A stretch of DNA of 27,509 bases from a virus: positions 1-27,509 of IMG/VR virus record IMGVR_UViG_3300027973_000184. One strand, 5' to 3'. Position numbers and translations under genes: made by a program. Numbering within the stretch: position 1 is the stretch's first letter; each line of letters begins with the position of its first letter. A model generated the notes under the pieces. It had not been told where the DNA came from. It was given only the letters and a program-made list of their open reading frames with translations, and did not search any database. Of the stretch, positions 17,984 through 24,380 are shown piece by piece.

Positions 17984-18004
17984 AAGGGGTGAAAGTCCCC
18001 TTTT
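17984..18004 (+). terminator. Rho-independent terminator after the capsid gene
   Basis: A 6-bp stem AAGGGG/CCCCTT with loop TGAAAGT is followed by TTTT. It sits 23 nt after the capsid stop and 31 nt before the next start. The short stem suggests partial termination, which would set capsid mRNA above downstream genes. Confidence 0.6.
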
Positions 18005-18035
18005 ATAAAAAACAAAAAATTAAATTATAAACAAT

Positions 18036-18572
18036 ATGAGTTGCTATATATCTTCAGGGGTACAACTTGGCTGTTCTGACGGAATTGGTGGCATTAAAAA
18101 AATCTACGTAGTTGGTGGTGGTGGTGACGTAACAGGTTACACTTACAGTGCTGATGGTTCTATAACAGGAGCTACTTCAACAACTGGAACTACTTTATAC
18201 GGATTTGAATTAAAGCGTAATACATCGTCATTAGTTCAGAATGTGACCAAGTCATTTGAGAACGGAACGATTTATTTTGAGCAGGTATTAACTGCAGTAT
18301 TTTATAAATACGATCAAGATAAACGTAACCAATTAAAGATTTTATCACAAAATGATCAAATACAAATAATTGGTATTGACCAAAATGATGTACAATACTT
18401 ATTAGGTCAAACTAATGGTATGTACTTATCAGGTGGAAGTGCAGGTACGGGCGTTGCTTATGGCGACAGAAACGGATTTGAGATGATCTTTACAGGTCAG
18501 GAACAAGTTCCCGCTAATGTCATCTCAGGTGCGTTGGCTTCTGTGTTTGCAGATGCACAAATTGACGGATAG
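18036..18572 (+). CDS. Major tail tube protein candidate
   Basis: A 178-residue protein. GGIKKIYVVGGGGDVTGYTY near the N-terminus, then FELKRNTSSLVQNVTKSFEN, GTIYFEQVLTAVFYKYD, and FEMIFTGQEQVPANVISG near the C-terminus follow a pattern I associate with tail tube proteins of Bacteroides phages and prophages (N-terminal GL..VY, ENGT.FFEQVL, G.E..PA.FI). Such proteins stack as hexameric rings around the tape measure. The gene is flanked by terminators on both sides and so forms its own transcription unit with, or partly read through from, the capsid gene, fitting two abundant virion proteins. A head-decoration protein is the main alternative. Confidence 0.6.
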   Translation: MSCYISSGVQLGCSDGIGGIKKIYVVGGGGDVTGYTYSADGSITGATSTTGTTLYGFELKRNTSSLVQNVTKSFENGTIYFEQVLTAVFYKYDQDKRNQLKILSQNDQIQIIGIDQNDVQYLLGQTNGMYLSGGSAGTGVAYGDRNGFEMIFTGQEQVPANVISGALASVFADAQIDG

Positions 18573-18618
18573 AATAATGTTTGGTCTAAAGACCACTTTC
18601 TATAATCTCCTAATAAAA

Positions 18619-18652
18619 AGAGGGTAGTAGTAATATACTATCCTTTTTTTTA
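18619..18652 (+). terminator. Strong Rho-independent terminator
   Basis: The stem AGGGTAGTA (18621-18629) pairs with TACTATCCT (18636-18644) with one G-U pair and a 6-nt loop, followed by a run of T. The preceding AAAAG extends the stem by pairing with the T-run. It ends the capsid/tail-tube unit. A smaller TGGTC/GACCA hairpin lies just upstream at about 18582-18595. Confidence 0.85.
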
Positions 18653-18668
18653 TATAATACCAATTCAA

Positions 18669-18698
18669 AACGAAATTTCTTATATTTAATAATAGAAG
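18669..18698 (+). promoter_or_regulatory. Candidate phage promoter (TTTCTTATATTTA box)
   Basis: TTTCTTATATTTAATAATA begins at 18676, directly after a strong terminator and 17 nt (from the end of TATATTTA) before the start of the next gene. The same box occurs before the genes starting at 24329, 24827 and 25691. It has no TAnnTTTG, so it is not the standard Bacteroidetes element. Confidence 0.5.
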
Positions 18699-18705
18699 AT
18701 AGATT

Positions 18706-19077
18706 ATGTTATATATTCAAAAGGGTCAAGAAAATACATTAGTTCTTAATATTAATAACAATAGTAGGGACATATTCACTGGATATACACTCCAATTTAC
18801 ACATGTTATGAGTAAAGAGGTTAAAGTATATTCTGTTGACACGTCTAACCCAACACAATTCGGAGAAAATATTCGTTATTGTGAAATTGTTTTACCATTA
18901 AACCAAGATGATTTAAACTATTTGGGACAGTATGTTTTAAATATATACGGTACACCAAATGACCAACCAGTTTTTAATGGTATGGTTGTACTTGAAGGTG
19001 TACAAGAAAGTCATCCATTTACACAATATATCTCAAATAACGAAGTTAATGAGAACTTCATCTACATACAAGATTAA
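18706..19077 (+). CDS. Small virion-associated protein of unknown function
   Basis: A 123-residue protein of mostly beta character: IQKGQENTLVLNINNNSRDI, YTLQFTHVMSKEVKVYSVD, EIVLPLNQDDLNYLGQYVLN, IYGTPNDQPVFNGMVVLEGV. I recall a similar layout in short proteins of Bacteroidetes phages encoded next to portal or tail genes, but no function is established that I know of. It is the first gene of the unit restarted by the promoter box at 18669-18698 and is followed 2 nt later by the portal. A neck, head-fibre or tail accessory role is possible. No catalytic motif, signal peptide or membrane segment is visible. Confidence 0.55.
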   Translation: MLYIQKGQENTLVLNINNNSRDIFTGYTLQFTHVMSKEVKVYSVDTSNPTQFGENIRYCEIVLPLNQDDLNYLGQYVLNIYGTPNDQPVFNGMVVLEGVQESHPFTQYISNNEVNENFIYIQD

Positions 19078-19079
19078 TT

Positions 19080-20237
19080 ATGAGTGAAATAAAAAAATCA
19101 AGTTTTAAGAAAATTGAATTTAATAGGGCTACACTTCCCGTATTTTCGGAAGTAATTCAACGTGTTCCATGGGTGTACTACGGTACAGATAATTTATTAC
19201 CACAATACTTTATAGATCTTTTTGATAATTGTGCTATTCACAAATCAGTGATAGTTTCAAAAGTAAATCAGATATTAGGTGATGGAGTTGTTTCTTTAAA
19301 CAATCCAATGGCTTCTATTAATCTATTAAACCCAAGAGAGAACGTAACCGAGATAATGAAAAAGTGTGTTTTGGATATGATGATATTCGGTGGGTTCTGT
19401 TTAAATGTAGTATGGTCAAAAGATAGAAAGAGTATATCAGAAATTTACCACGTGGATTTTTCTCGTATTAGAAGTGGTAAGATTAATCCTGAAACGGATG
19501 AAATAGATTGTTATTATTATTCTCCTGATTGGAGAAACCCAAAAAAATATATTCCTGAAGAAATTAAAAGTTTTAGTCAGGATGAGAAAGAACCAAGTCA
19601 ATTGTATTACTTCAAAACTTATATGCCAAGTATGAGTTACTATCCCGTACCCGATTGGAGTGCAGGTCAACGAGCTATAGAGATTAACGTGGAAAGTTTG
19701 AACTTTCATATGAATAATCTACGCAAGGGTATGTCACCAAGCCTATGGGTAAATTATACCAATGGGGTACCGCCTGAAGAAGAGCAGAGAATATTGGTAA
19801 GAGCATTGGAGTCACAATATGGTGGAACAGATAACGCAGGTCAGGCCATCATCTCATTCAATGAAAGTAAAGAACAGTCACCTGAAATTATTCAAATACC
19901 AAGAAACGACAGTGACTCATATTACCAAACACTAAACGATGATATTACAAGAACAATCTTATCTGCTCATCGTGTTTCAAGTGCAGAACTGTTTGGTATT
20001 GCAACTGCAGGTAAGTTGGGTGGTGGAGATGAAATTACACAACACAGTGAATATTTTAGAAAGATGGTTATTATGCCATACCAAAACGAAATTCTTCCTG
20101 TCTTCAATAAATTGGTTTCTCTTAAGTTTGGTGTTCCAACAACATACGAAGTTAAACCATTATCATTATTCCTTACAGGTGACATAACTCAAAATCCAGT
20201 AGTGGATGATAAACCAGTAACAACAACACAAATATAA
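19080..20237 (+). CDS. Portal protein (HK97-like)
   Basis: A 385-residue protein. The N-terminal part has GTDNLLPQYFIDLFDNCAIH followed by KSVIVSKVNQILGDG, the usual portal opening in which the complex meets successive helices. The middle has a crown/stem-like region: the long acidic stretch INPETDEIDCYYYSPDWRNP, SAGQRAIEINVESLNFHMNN, then NLRKGMSPSLWVNYTNG. The C-terminal part has TRTILSAHRVSSAELFGIAT, GGGDEITQHSEYF and MPYQNEILPVFNKLV, matching the family pattern where portal subunits end in helices. Portals form the dodecameric ring for DNA packaging and tail joining. The usual upstream neighbour, the large terminase, is not in this window. The 385 residues are slightly short for the family. 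Confidence 0.75.
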   Translation: MSEIKKSSFKKIEFNRATLPVFSEVIQRVPWVYYGTDNLLPQYFIDLFDNCAIHKSVIVSKVNQILGDGVVSLNNPMASINLLNPRENVTEIMKKCVLDMMIFGGFCLNVVWSKDRKSISEIYHVDFSRIRSGKINPETDEIDCYYYSPDWRNPKKYIPEEIKSFSQDEKEPSQLYYFKTYMPSMSYYPVPDWSAGQRAIEINVESLNFHMNNLRKGMSPSLWVNYTNGVPPEEEQRILVRALESQYGGTDNAGQAIISFNESKEQSPEIIQIPRNDSDSYYQTLNDDITRTILSAHRVSSAELFGIATAGKLGGGDEITQHSEYFRKMVIMPYQNEILPVFNKLVSLKFGVPTTYEVKPLSLFLTGDITQNPVVDDKPVTTTQI

Positions 20238-20238
20238 C

Positions 20239-20859
20239 ATGGGAGTTTTATTAATATCAGAAATTAAGCTAAAAAATTTCACAAATATAAACAAGAACCT
20301 GGATATGGATGTGCTAAAAGCGGAGGTCCAAGTGGCACAAGATATAGATTTACAAACTATCCTTGGTAGTAAGTTCTATTTTCATCTATTAGACCAAGTG
20401 TCCTCAACGGGTAATACGTTCAATTCTGAGGAACTTACACTAGTGAATGACTACATACAACCATATCTAATTCAAACGGCTTATTTCAACGCTATTCCTC
20501 ATATATACGCACGTACGATGAACAATGGTATTACGTTAGGTACAATGGAAAATTCTACTTCAGTAGATATTGAAACGATGAAGTACTTAAGGTCTTTACA
20601 AAAACAACGTGCAGACTTTTATTCACAACGTCTATTGGATTATTTATTAACAGGTAGAGGACAAAATCAATTCCCTGACTACAACTCAGCAAGTACGATT
20701 GATGGTATGGTACCTGATAGAGTACAAAAATATAATAACGGAATATTCCTTGGTCGTTCAACTCGTAAAGGTTGGAGTCCACAGGATATTAAGAATATGA
20801 ATTTAAACCCATACTCGGAACAAGCCACTGCTTGGTGGAACTGTCCTGACTGCTTCTAA
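20239..20859 (+). CDS. Head-tail connector/adaptor candidate
   Basis: A 206-residue protein starting 1 nt after the portal stop. LISEIKLKNFTNINKNLDMD and VAQDIDLQTILGSKFYFHLL at the N-terminus, then LVNDYIQPYLIQTAYFNAIP, recall the all-helical gp6-like adaptor layout (short helix, 'LG..f...l', then a pair of helices), as in the DUF6712 proteins of Bacteroidetes phages. The middle (SVDIETMKYLRSLQKQRADF, YSQRLLDYLL) is also helical. The C-terminus is unusual, ending in WWNCPDCF with a CxxC pair. Adjacency to the portal is the strongest argument. If correct, it forms the first ring below the portal. Confidence 0.5.
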   Translation: MGVLLISEIKLKNFTNINKNLDMDVLKAEVQVAQDIDLQTILGSKFYFHLLDQVSSTGNTFNSEELTLVNDYIQPYLIQTAYFNAIPHIYARTMNNGITLGTMENSTSVDIETMKYLRSLQKQRADFYSQRLLDYLLTGRGQNQFPDYNSASTIDGMVPDRVQKYNNGIFLGRSTRKGWSPQDIKNMNLNPYSEQATAWWNCPDCF

Positions 20860-20863
20860 ACTT

Positions 20864-21124
20864 ATGAACGATTATATATATCAACTTATCGGAGCTATTG
20901 TAACAACCGTTATTGGTTATATTATTGGTTTCCGTAAAAGTAAAAATGAAATTGAGGGTGGACGACTTGAGAATATGGAAAAATCTTTAAAGGTATATCA
21001 AATAATAATTGATGACCTATCAAAAAAGGTTGAAGAATTGACTAATCACATTGTTAGATTAGAACAAACAATAGAGAGTTTAAAACAGGAGAATAAAAAA
21101 TTAAAAAACAAAAGTACAATATAA
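20864..21124 (+). CDS. Membrane-anchored coiled-coil protein (holin- or spanin-like candidate)
   Basis: An 86-residue protein. Residues about 3-23 (DYIYQLIGAIVTTVIGYIIG) form one membrane helix. It is followed by a basic FRKSK, then a charged coiled coil over residues about 36-82 (LSKKVEELTNHIVRLEQTIE). This N-in, single-pass, long soluble coiled-coil layout occurs in inner-membrane spanins and in BhlA-type holins. The basic flank after the helix argues for a cytoplasmic coiled coil, which fits a BhlA-like rather than a spanin topology. No lysin gene is visible nearby. Its stop overlaps the next start by one base. Confidence 0.45.
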   Translation: MNDYIYQLIGAIVTTVIGYIIGFRKSKNEIEGGRLENMEKSLKVYQIIIDDLSKKVEELTNHIVRLEQTIESLKQENKKLKNKSTI

Positions 21125-21483
21125 TGGAGTTAAATCAATTTGTTTCAACATTATGGCAGAGTAGGACACAGTCACATGTCTTCCATCATCAAACCAGTTC
21201 TTATTCGGAACATAAAGCCTTAAGAAATTACTATGAAAGTATTGTACCATTGGTTGACGGGTTTGTGGAGTCAGTTCAAGGAAAGTATGGAATTATATTA
21301 TCTTATTCTACTTATCCTCTTAATGATTGGAGTGAAGGTGGTACAATGGAGTATTTCCACATGTTATGTGAGTTTGTTGATTATAGTAGAAAAACTTTAC
21401 CACAGGACACCTACATCCAAAACCAAATAGATGAAATTACACAATTACTATACGAAACTAAATATCTATTAACCCTTAAGTAA
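21124..21483 (+). CDS. DUF5856 / Dps-like phage protein
   Basis: A 119-residue helical protein. The N-terminal motif contains TQSHVFHHQTSSYSEHKALR followed by NYYESIVPLVDGFVESVQGK. It reproduces the DUF5856 pattern of closely spaced His, an H/xxxH pair and an Asp/Glu on the next helix (His18, 21, 22, 30; Asp45; Glu49). This resembles the metal-binding half-sites of Dps/ferritin-like proteins. DUF5856 proteins are widespread in marine and freshwater phages and are of unknown function. The gene follows the membrane protein with a one-base overlap, late in the virion operon. Whether it binds iron or DNA is not shown by the sequence. Confidence 0.55.
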   Translation: MELNQFVSTLWQSRTQSHVFHHQTSSYSEHKALRNYYESIVPLVDGFVESVQGKYGIILSYSTYPLNDWSEGGTMEYFHMLCEFVDYSRKTLPQDTYIQNQIDEITQLLYETKYLLTLK

Positions 21484-21484
21484 T

Positions 21485-21709
21485 ATGAACATTCATGACC
21501 TACAACGTATTAGAGTTGAACTATCAAAACAGGTTGAACCTCCAATGGTTCCAGCCTTGGTGGTAGATGAAAGTTTTATCGTTCCTACACCCGAACCAAA
21601 TGAGAGTCAGAATGACTACGTAAGTCGTTGTATGAGTGTCATTGGTGGTGAAGACAAACCACAGGACCAATTGTTGGCCATCTGTGTTTCCACCTACGAG
21701 AATAAATAA
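21485..21709 (+). CDS. Small acidic protein with NESQxDYVSRCM motif
   Basis: A 74-residue protein. The C-terminal half has PNESQNDYVSRCMSVIGGED followed by QLLAICVSTYENK. This matches a short recurrent phage motif, 'P.e.E..d.yi.RCm......dq..aiC...w', which I have seen attached to portal and protease proteins and as stand-alone genes. The two cysteines (in RCM and AIC) are typical of it. It is the last gene of the plus-strand operon, 1 nt after the previous stop, and is followed by convergent hairpins. Function unknown; a role in packaging or head assembly is only suggested by the company it keeps. Confidence 0.5.
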   Translation: MNIHDLQRIRVELSKQVEPPMVPALVVDESFIVPTPEPNESQNDYVSRCMSVIGGEDKPQDQLLAICVSTYENK

Positions 21710-21711
21710 AA

Positions 21712-21768
21712 AACCCCTCGTAGAAACGAAGGGTTAAGATTAGGTAACGGTTATAAAAAACCTAATCT
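21712..21768. terminator. Convergent terminator region
   Basis: Two adjacent dyads. AACCCCTCG (21712-21720) pairs with CGAAGGGTT (21727-21735) with one mismatch, and on the minus strand it is followed by TTTTTTATTTATT, a good minus-strand terminator. AGATTAGGT (21737-21745) pairs perfectly with ACCTAATCT (21760-21768), which includes the stop of the minus-strand gene. The pair separates the virion operon from the opposing block. Confidence 0.7.
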
Positions 21769-21941
21769 ATATGTTTAGGGGATAGTTTAGTTCTTAACTT
21801 TTTATATACTTTTAATCTTAAGTCATCAATACGATTTGTTAGTTTTGATTTGTCTTTTAAATCCAAGGCATCACTTTCACATTCCATTTTATAATACACT
21901 TCAAGAGCACATATCATTAATTCTAATTCTTTTTTTGTCAT
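21762..21941 (-). CDS. Small hypothetical protein
   Basis: A 59-residue helical, charged protein starting MTKKELELMICALEVYYKME and ending KLRTKLSPKHID. No family is recognised. It is supported by its A-rich start context (aataATATGAC), its placement 1 nt after the stop of the preceding minus-strand gene, and the terminator that follows it. It is the last gene of the minus-strand block. Nothing in it suggests enzyme activity; small helical proteins of this type are often regulators or inhibitors of host proteins. Confidence 0.5.
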   Translation of the reverse strand: MTKKELELMICALEVYYKMECESDALDLKDKSKLTNRIDDLRLKVYKKLRTKLSPKHID

Positions 21942-21942
21942 A

Positions 21943-22113
21943 TTATTTATTGATTTTATAAATTAGATTTTTAATTGTGTTTATTGTTCTAATATCATTT
22001 ATACTAACTTCTTCACCATCAGGTATTTTTTCAAGTTGTTCTCTAACAACTGATAGGAGAGATTTTAATGTGTAGTTGACTACCTTCAATTCGTCTTCTG
22101 TGAACTTTTCCAT
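21943..22113 (-). CDS. Small acidic hypothetical protein
   Basis: A 56-residue protein starting MEKFTEDELKVVNYTLKSLL and ending NTIKNLIYKINK. Mostly helical, no cysteines and no membrane segment. It begins 1 nt after the previous stop and ends 1 nt before the next start, so it is a tightly packed member of the minus-strand block. Family and function not recognised. Confidence 0.5.
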   Translation of the reverse strand: MEKFTEDELKVVNYTLKSLLSVVREQLEKIPDGEEVSINDIRTINTIKNLIYKINK

Positions 22114-22114
22114 A

Positions 22115-22402
22115 TTACTTATTTAATAAATGTTTTTTAATTATATCCATATCTTCATCCGAGACAATCATTTCTACACTTTCATCAATGGGTTTGGTAA
22201 TAACACCACGGATGGTTTCTTGTTTTTTAAATTCTTTTTCAATAATAGCCGAAATAATTTGACATAACTTTTCTGTTGATAGGAATAATAAATGTTCATT
22301 TTTCATAGGTATAATTATTTTATTACCTGTTTCGGGGTCTTCTACTGTAAAGGTAGTCATTGTTTCACCTTCTTCAAACATAACTTCTTGTGGTTTTTTC
22401 AT
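22115..22402 (-). CDS. Hypothetical acidic protein
   Basis: A 95-residue protein. The first half is beta-like and acidic (VMFEEGETMTTFTVEDPETG, NKIIIPMKNEHLLFL). The second half is helical (LCQIISAIIEKEFKKQ) with a terminal acidic helix (SDEDMDIIKKHLLNK). No family recognised. It follows the 71-residue gene by 5 nt. Size, acidity and position in an accessory block would suit a host-takeover or anti-defence protein, but the sequence alone does not show it. Confidence 0.55.
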   Translation of the reverse strand: MKKPQEVMFEEGETMTTFTVEDPETGNKIIIPMKNEHLLFLSTEKLCQIISAIIEKEFKKQETIRGVITKPIDESVEMIVSDEDMDIIKKHLLNK

Positions 22403-22407
22403 TTTAT

Positions 22408-22623
22408 TTATTTTTGTTCTGTAATAATTTCTTTCATTCGTTGGTAGTCAATTTCTGTGTTAGGACTATCCATCTCTTTAGTCACCGTGTGATATTTTTT
22501 GACATGGTAAGGTGTGAGTGGTTTAGTGTGTTGTCTTAAGAACTGTGTTCGTTTATCAAGGTACTCAAAAAACTCCTCCTCGGTCAATTGTTTTAGTTCC
22601 TCGTCTGTTAAGTTATATTCCAT
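22408..22623 (-). CDS. Hypothetical protein
   Basis: A 71-residue, charged helical protein (MEYNLTDEELKQLTEEEFFE, then YLDKRTQFLRQHTKPLTPYH). No recognised domain or cysteine motif. It starts 1 nt after the preceding minus-strand stop and is cotranscribed with its neighbours. Codon use is like that of the block. Function unknown. Confidence 0.5.
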   Translation of the reverse strand: MEYNLTDEELKQLTEEEFFEYLDKRTQFLRQHTKPLTPYHVKKYHTVTKEMDSPNTEIDYQRMKEIITEQK

Positions 22624-22624
22624 A

Positions 22625-22921
22625 TTAGTACTCTAAAAATCTGAAAGGTCTGATTGAATAATAAACGTCGTAGGTCACTTCCTCTATACCTTCGTACTCC
22701 TCACCGTCTGGTTGTCCCTGACTTTTTATCTTAATTAGAAAATCACCAATGGTACCTTTAATATTCAGTTGTTGTGTATGAACAAGGTACCCCACAATTT
22801 CGTAGTCGTTACCAAATAGTCGGTGTATGTCGTTAATACCCTCTACCAAGTCGTAGTAGAATTGGTCGGTGGTTCCTGGTAACTCTATTTGAATTACCTC
22901 ATTGTGTAATAGTCGTCTCAT
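22625..22921 (-). CDS. Hypothetical protein
   Basis: A 98-residue protein with a beta-rich C-terminal half (NIKGTIGDFLIKIKSQGQPD, EVTYDVYYSIRPFRFLEY) and an N-terminal helix (YYDLVEGINDIHRLFG). No family recognised. Its start directly abuts the stop of the 28-residue membrane ORF. It is likely transcribed from the Bacteroidetes-type promoter at 23028-23059. It carries more G/C at synonymous sites than the fibres, as do several genes of this block. Confidence 0.55.
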   Translation of the reverse strand: MRRLLHNEVIQIELPGTTDQFYYDLVEGINDIHRLFGNDYEIVGYLVHTQQLNIKGTIGDFLIKIKSQGQPDGEEYEGIEEVTYDVYYSIRPFRFLEY

Positions 22922-23008
22922 TTATTTTAATTTTGTTATTTTATTTAATTTATAAATTACTAATACAATTAGTAAAAAATAAGGTAGGATTGATAAAGTA
23001 TGTAACAT
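22922..23008 (-). CDS. 28-residue single-pass membrane peptide
   Basis: MLHTLSILPYFLLIVLVIYK followed by LNKITKLK: one membrane helix with a basic tail. The ORF fills the gap exactly, its TAA ending at the base before the next ATG. A consensus host promoter lies just upstream and would give a leader of roughly 12 nt. No coding statistics can be judged at this length; the case rests on packing, promoter distance and hydrophobicity. Alternatively this is simply an A/T-rich 5' leader. Confidence 0.4.
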   Translation of the reverse strand: MLHTLSILPYFLLIVLVIYKLNKITKLK

Positions 23009-23027
23009 ATTTTTTGGTTTTGTTCCA

Positions 23028-23059
23028 CAAAAATACGACGGTATAACTTACCCACCAAA
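23028..23059 (-). promoter_or_regulatory. Bacteroidetes-type promoter TTTG-N20-TATTTTTG
   Basis: On the minus strand, TTTG (23059-23056) is followed after exactly 20 nt by TATTTTTG (23035-23028), an exact match to the -33 TTTG and -7 TAnnTTTG elements of Bacteroidetes housekeeping promoters. Transcription would start near 23020 and serve the genes from 23008 down to 21762. Confidence 0.65.
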
Positions 23060-23087
23060 TCTTTTTTGAGAAACTTATCCACATTTT

Positions 23088-24329
23088 TTAATTACCAACC
23101 AAATTATCAAAGGAGTTTTTTAGGACCATATTATAGTCGTTCACCTTGGGACCTTCCAATTGAACACCGTTCTTTAAAACCAGTGGTTGTTTGAATAATT
23201 TGGTATAGGAGATGTGGTGGTGTGGTCGTCCATCCACATGTCGTCCTGTGGTCAACTTGACAATGTCTGGCCAATTGTTCTTCAGTTCGTCAAACTTTTT
23301 TTGGTACCCACTCACCGTTCCACCCTCGTAGATAGATGAGGTATTACCACCTGTCATAGTACCTGTGGTCTGTTTCCCTGATAGGAGTGAGTTGAAATTA
23401 ACAGTTGTTAAGTCACCTGTGGACAAAACCCTCAAGGTTAAATCCGTGTCCTCATTATAGGTACCTCTCCATCTCTCATCCAATCTTGAATCCAACAACT
23501 CTGTGTTGATTAAAATACAACTGTAGGTTCTAGTGTTCAGAATGAATTGTTCCCGACTCACATCAATTGTAGGTACGAAGGAAGTGTATTGACAACTAAC
23601 CAACCCAAGGTTCTCATACCTATCACTAAAGTCCTCCATGATTCTGAAGAACACACCTGACTTAACCTTCTTCTGTAAATTGTAGTTCCATCTGTAGAAA
23701 CCTAATATATTATCATCCAATATCCAATGTTTGGTATGACCCATCTGTTTTGAATGTTCCCATACCCAATTACGGACAGGGATTCCACCTTGACCACGTT
23801 CAGAAAAGTTCTCGGGTAGGACGATGATTTTATTTTTATCAATGGAAGGATTGGAAATGTAATTCTCATACTCTTTTGGTTCAACACAAATATAAAAATC
23901 TACACCCATTTCTTCAAGTGAGTCAATGGTTAATGTTTTTTCCCACCTACCTTTAGTTATTACGTAGATAGGATATTTTGGGTCAACCTTATGTGTGTAG
24001 TAATATATGTGTTCGTCATACCAATTACCATCTAACATGTAATGGATGTAGGAATTTTTGGTTGGTTTTTTGTGGAAGGACTGAAAAAATATATCACTCT
24101 CTTCTTGTGTGTTAATCTCCACATCAAAAATAAATCTATCCTTGGTGGACTCGGACCACTTAAACTCGGGTAGGTTGGTGTAGTGTTCGTTAGTTAGTGG
24201 ATTGAATTTGAAGTAGTCCTCAATCAGATTGTACTTTAATACGTTGGTGTTCTTAAGGATTTGTTCCACCGTGTCTTTATGACTGGTGTGAACCTTCATC
24301 TTTTTTGATTTGAATTGATCATTTGCCAT
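23088..24329 (-). CDS. TET-associated-like glycosyltransferase (DNA base modification candidate)
   Basis: A 413-residue protein. Residues about 118-155 (YPIYVITKGRWEKTLTIDSL, then VDFYICVEPKEYENYI) look like a GT-A nucleotide-sugar entry. ENFSERGQGGIPVRNWVWEH (173-192) is a Gly-rich loop and following helix. TKHWILDDNILGFYRWN (199-215) contains the acidic DDN expected to bind the sugar-nucleotide metal. YNEDTDLTLRVL (291-302) is a second acidic motif, and GGNTSSIYEGG (327-337) a third conserved loop. This combination matches what I recall of TAGT/GREB1-type transferases, which in phages glycosylate 5-hydroxymethylated pyrimidines in DNA. The N-terminal 110 residues are unassigned. No TET/JBP or hydroxymethylase partner is in the window. 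A protein or capsule glycosyltransferase is the alternative. Confidence 0.65.
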   Translation of the reverse strand: MANDQFKSKKMKVHTSHKDTVEQILKNTNVLKYNLIEDYFKFNPLTNEHYTNLPEFKWSESTKDRFIFDVEINTQEESDIFFQSFHKKPTKNSYIHYMLDGNWYDEHIYYYTHKVDPKYPIYVITKGRWEKTLTIDSLEEMGVDFYICVEPKEYENYISNPSIDKNKIIVLPENFSERGQGGIPVRNWVWEHSKQMGHTKHWILDDNILGFYRWNYNLQKKVKSGVFFRIMEDFSDRYENLGLVSCQYTSFVPTIDVSREQFILNTRTYSCILINTELLDSRLDERWRGTYNEDTDLTLRVLSTGDLTTVNFNSLLSGKQTTGTMTGGNTSSIYEGGTVSGYQKKFDELKNNWPDIVKLTTGRHVDGRPHHHISYTKLFKQPLVLKNGVQLEGPKVNDYNMVLKNSFDNLVGN

Positions 24330-24348
24330 TTTAATTATTTTGTTTTAT

Positions 24349-24380
24349 ATTAATAAATATAAAGAAAAAAATCAAAAGCA
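24349..24380 (-). promoter_or_regulatory. Candidate phage promoter (TTTCTTTATATTTATTAATA)
   Basis: On the minus strand CTTTTGATTTTTTTCTTTATATTTATTAATA lies 24 nt before the glycosyltransferase start. It shares nearly 30 positions with the element at 25645-25680 on the plus strand, including the upstream TTTTGA. Confidence 0.55.
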
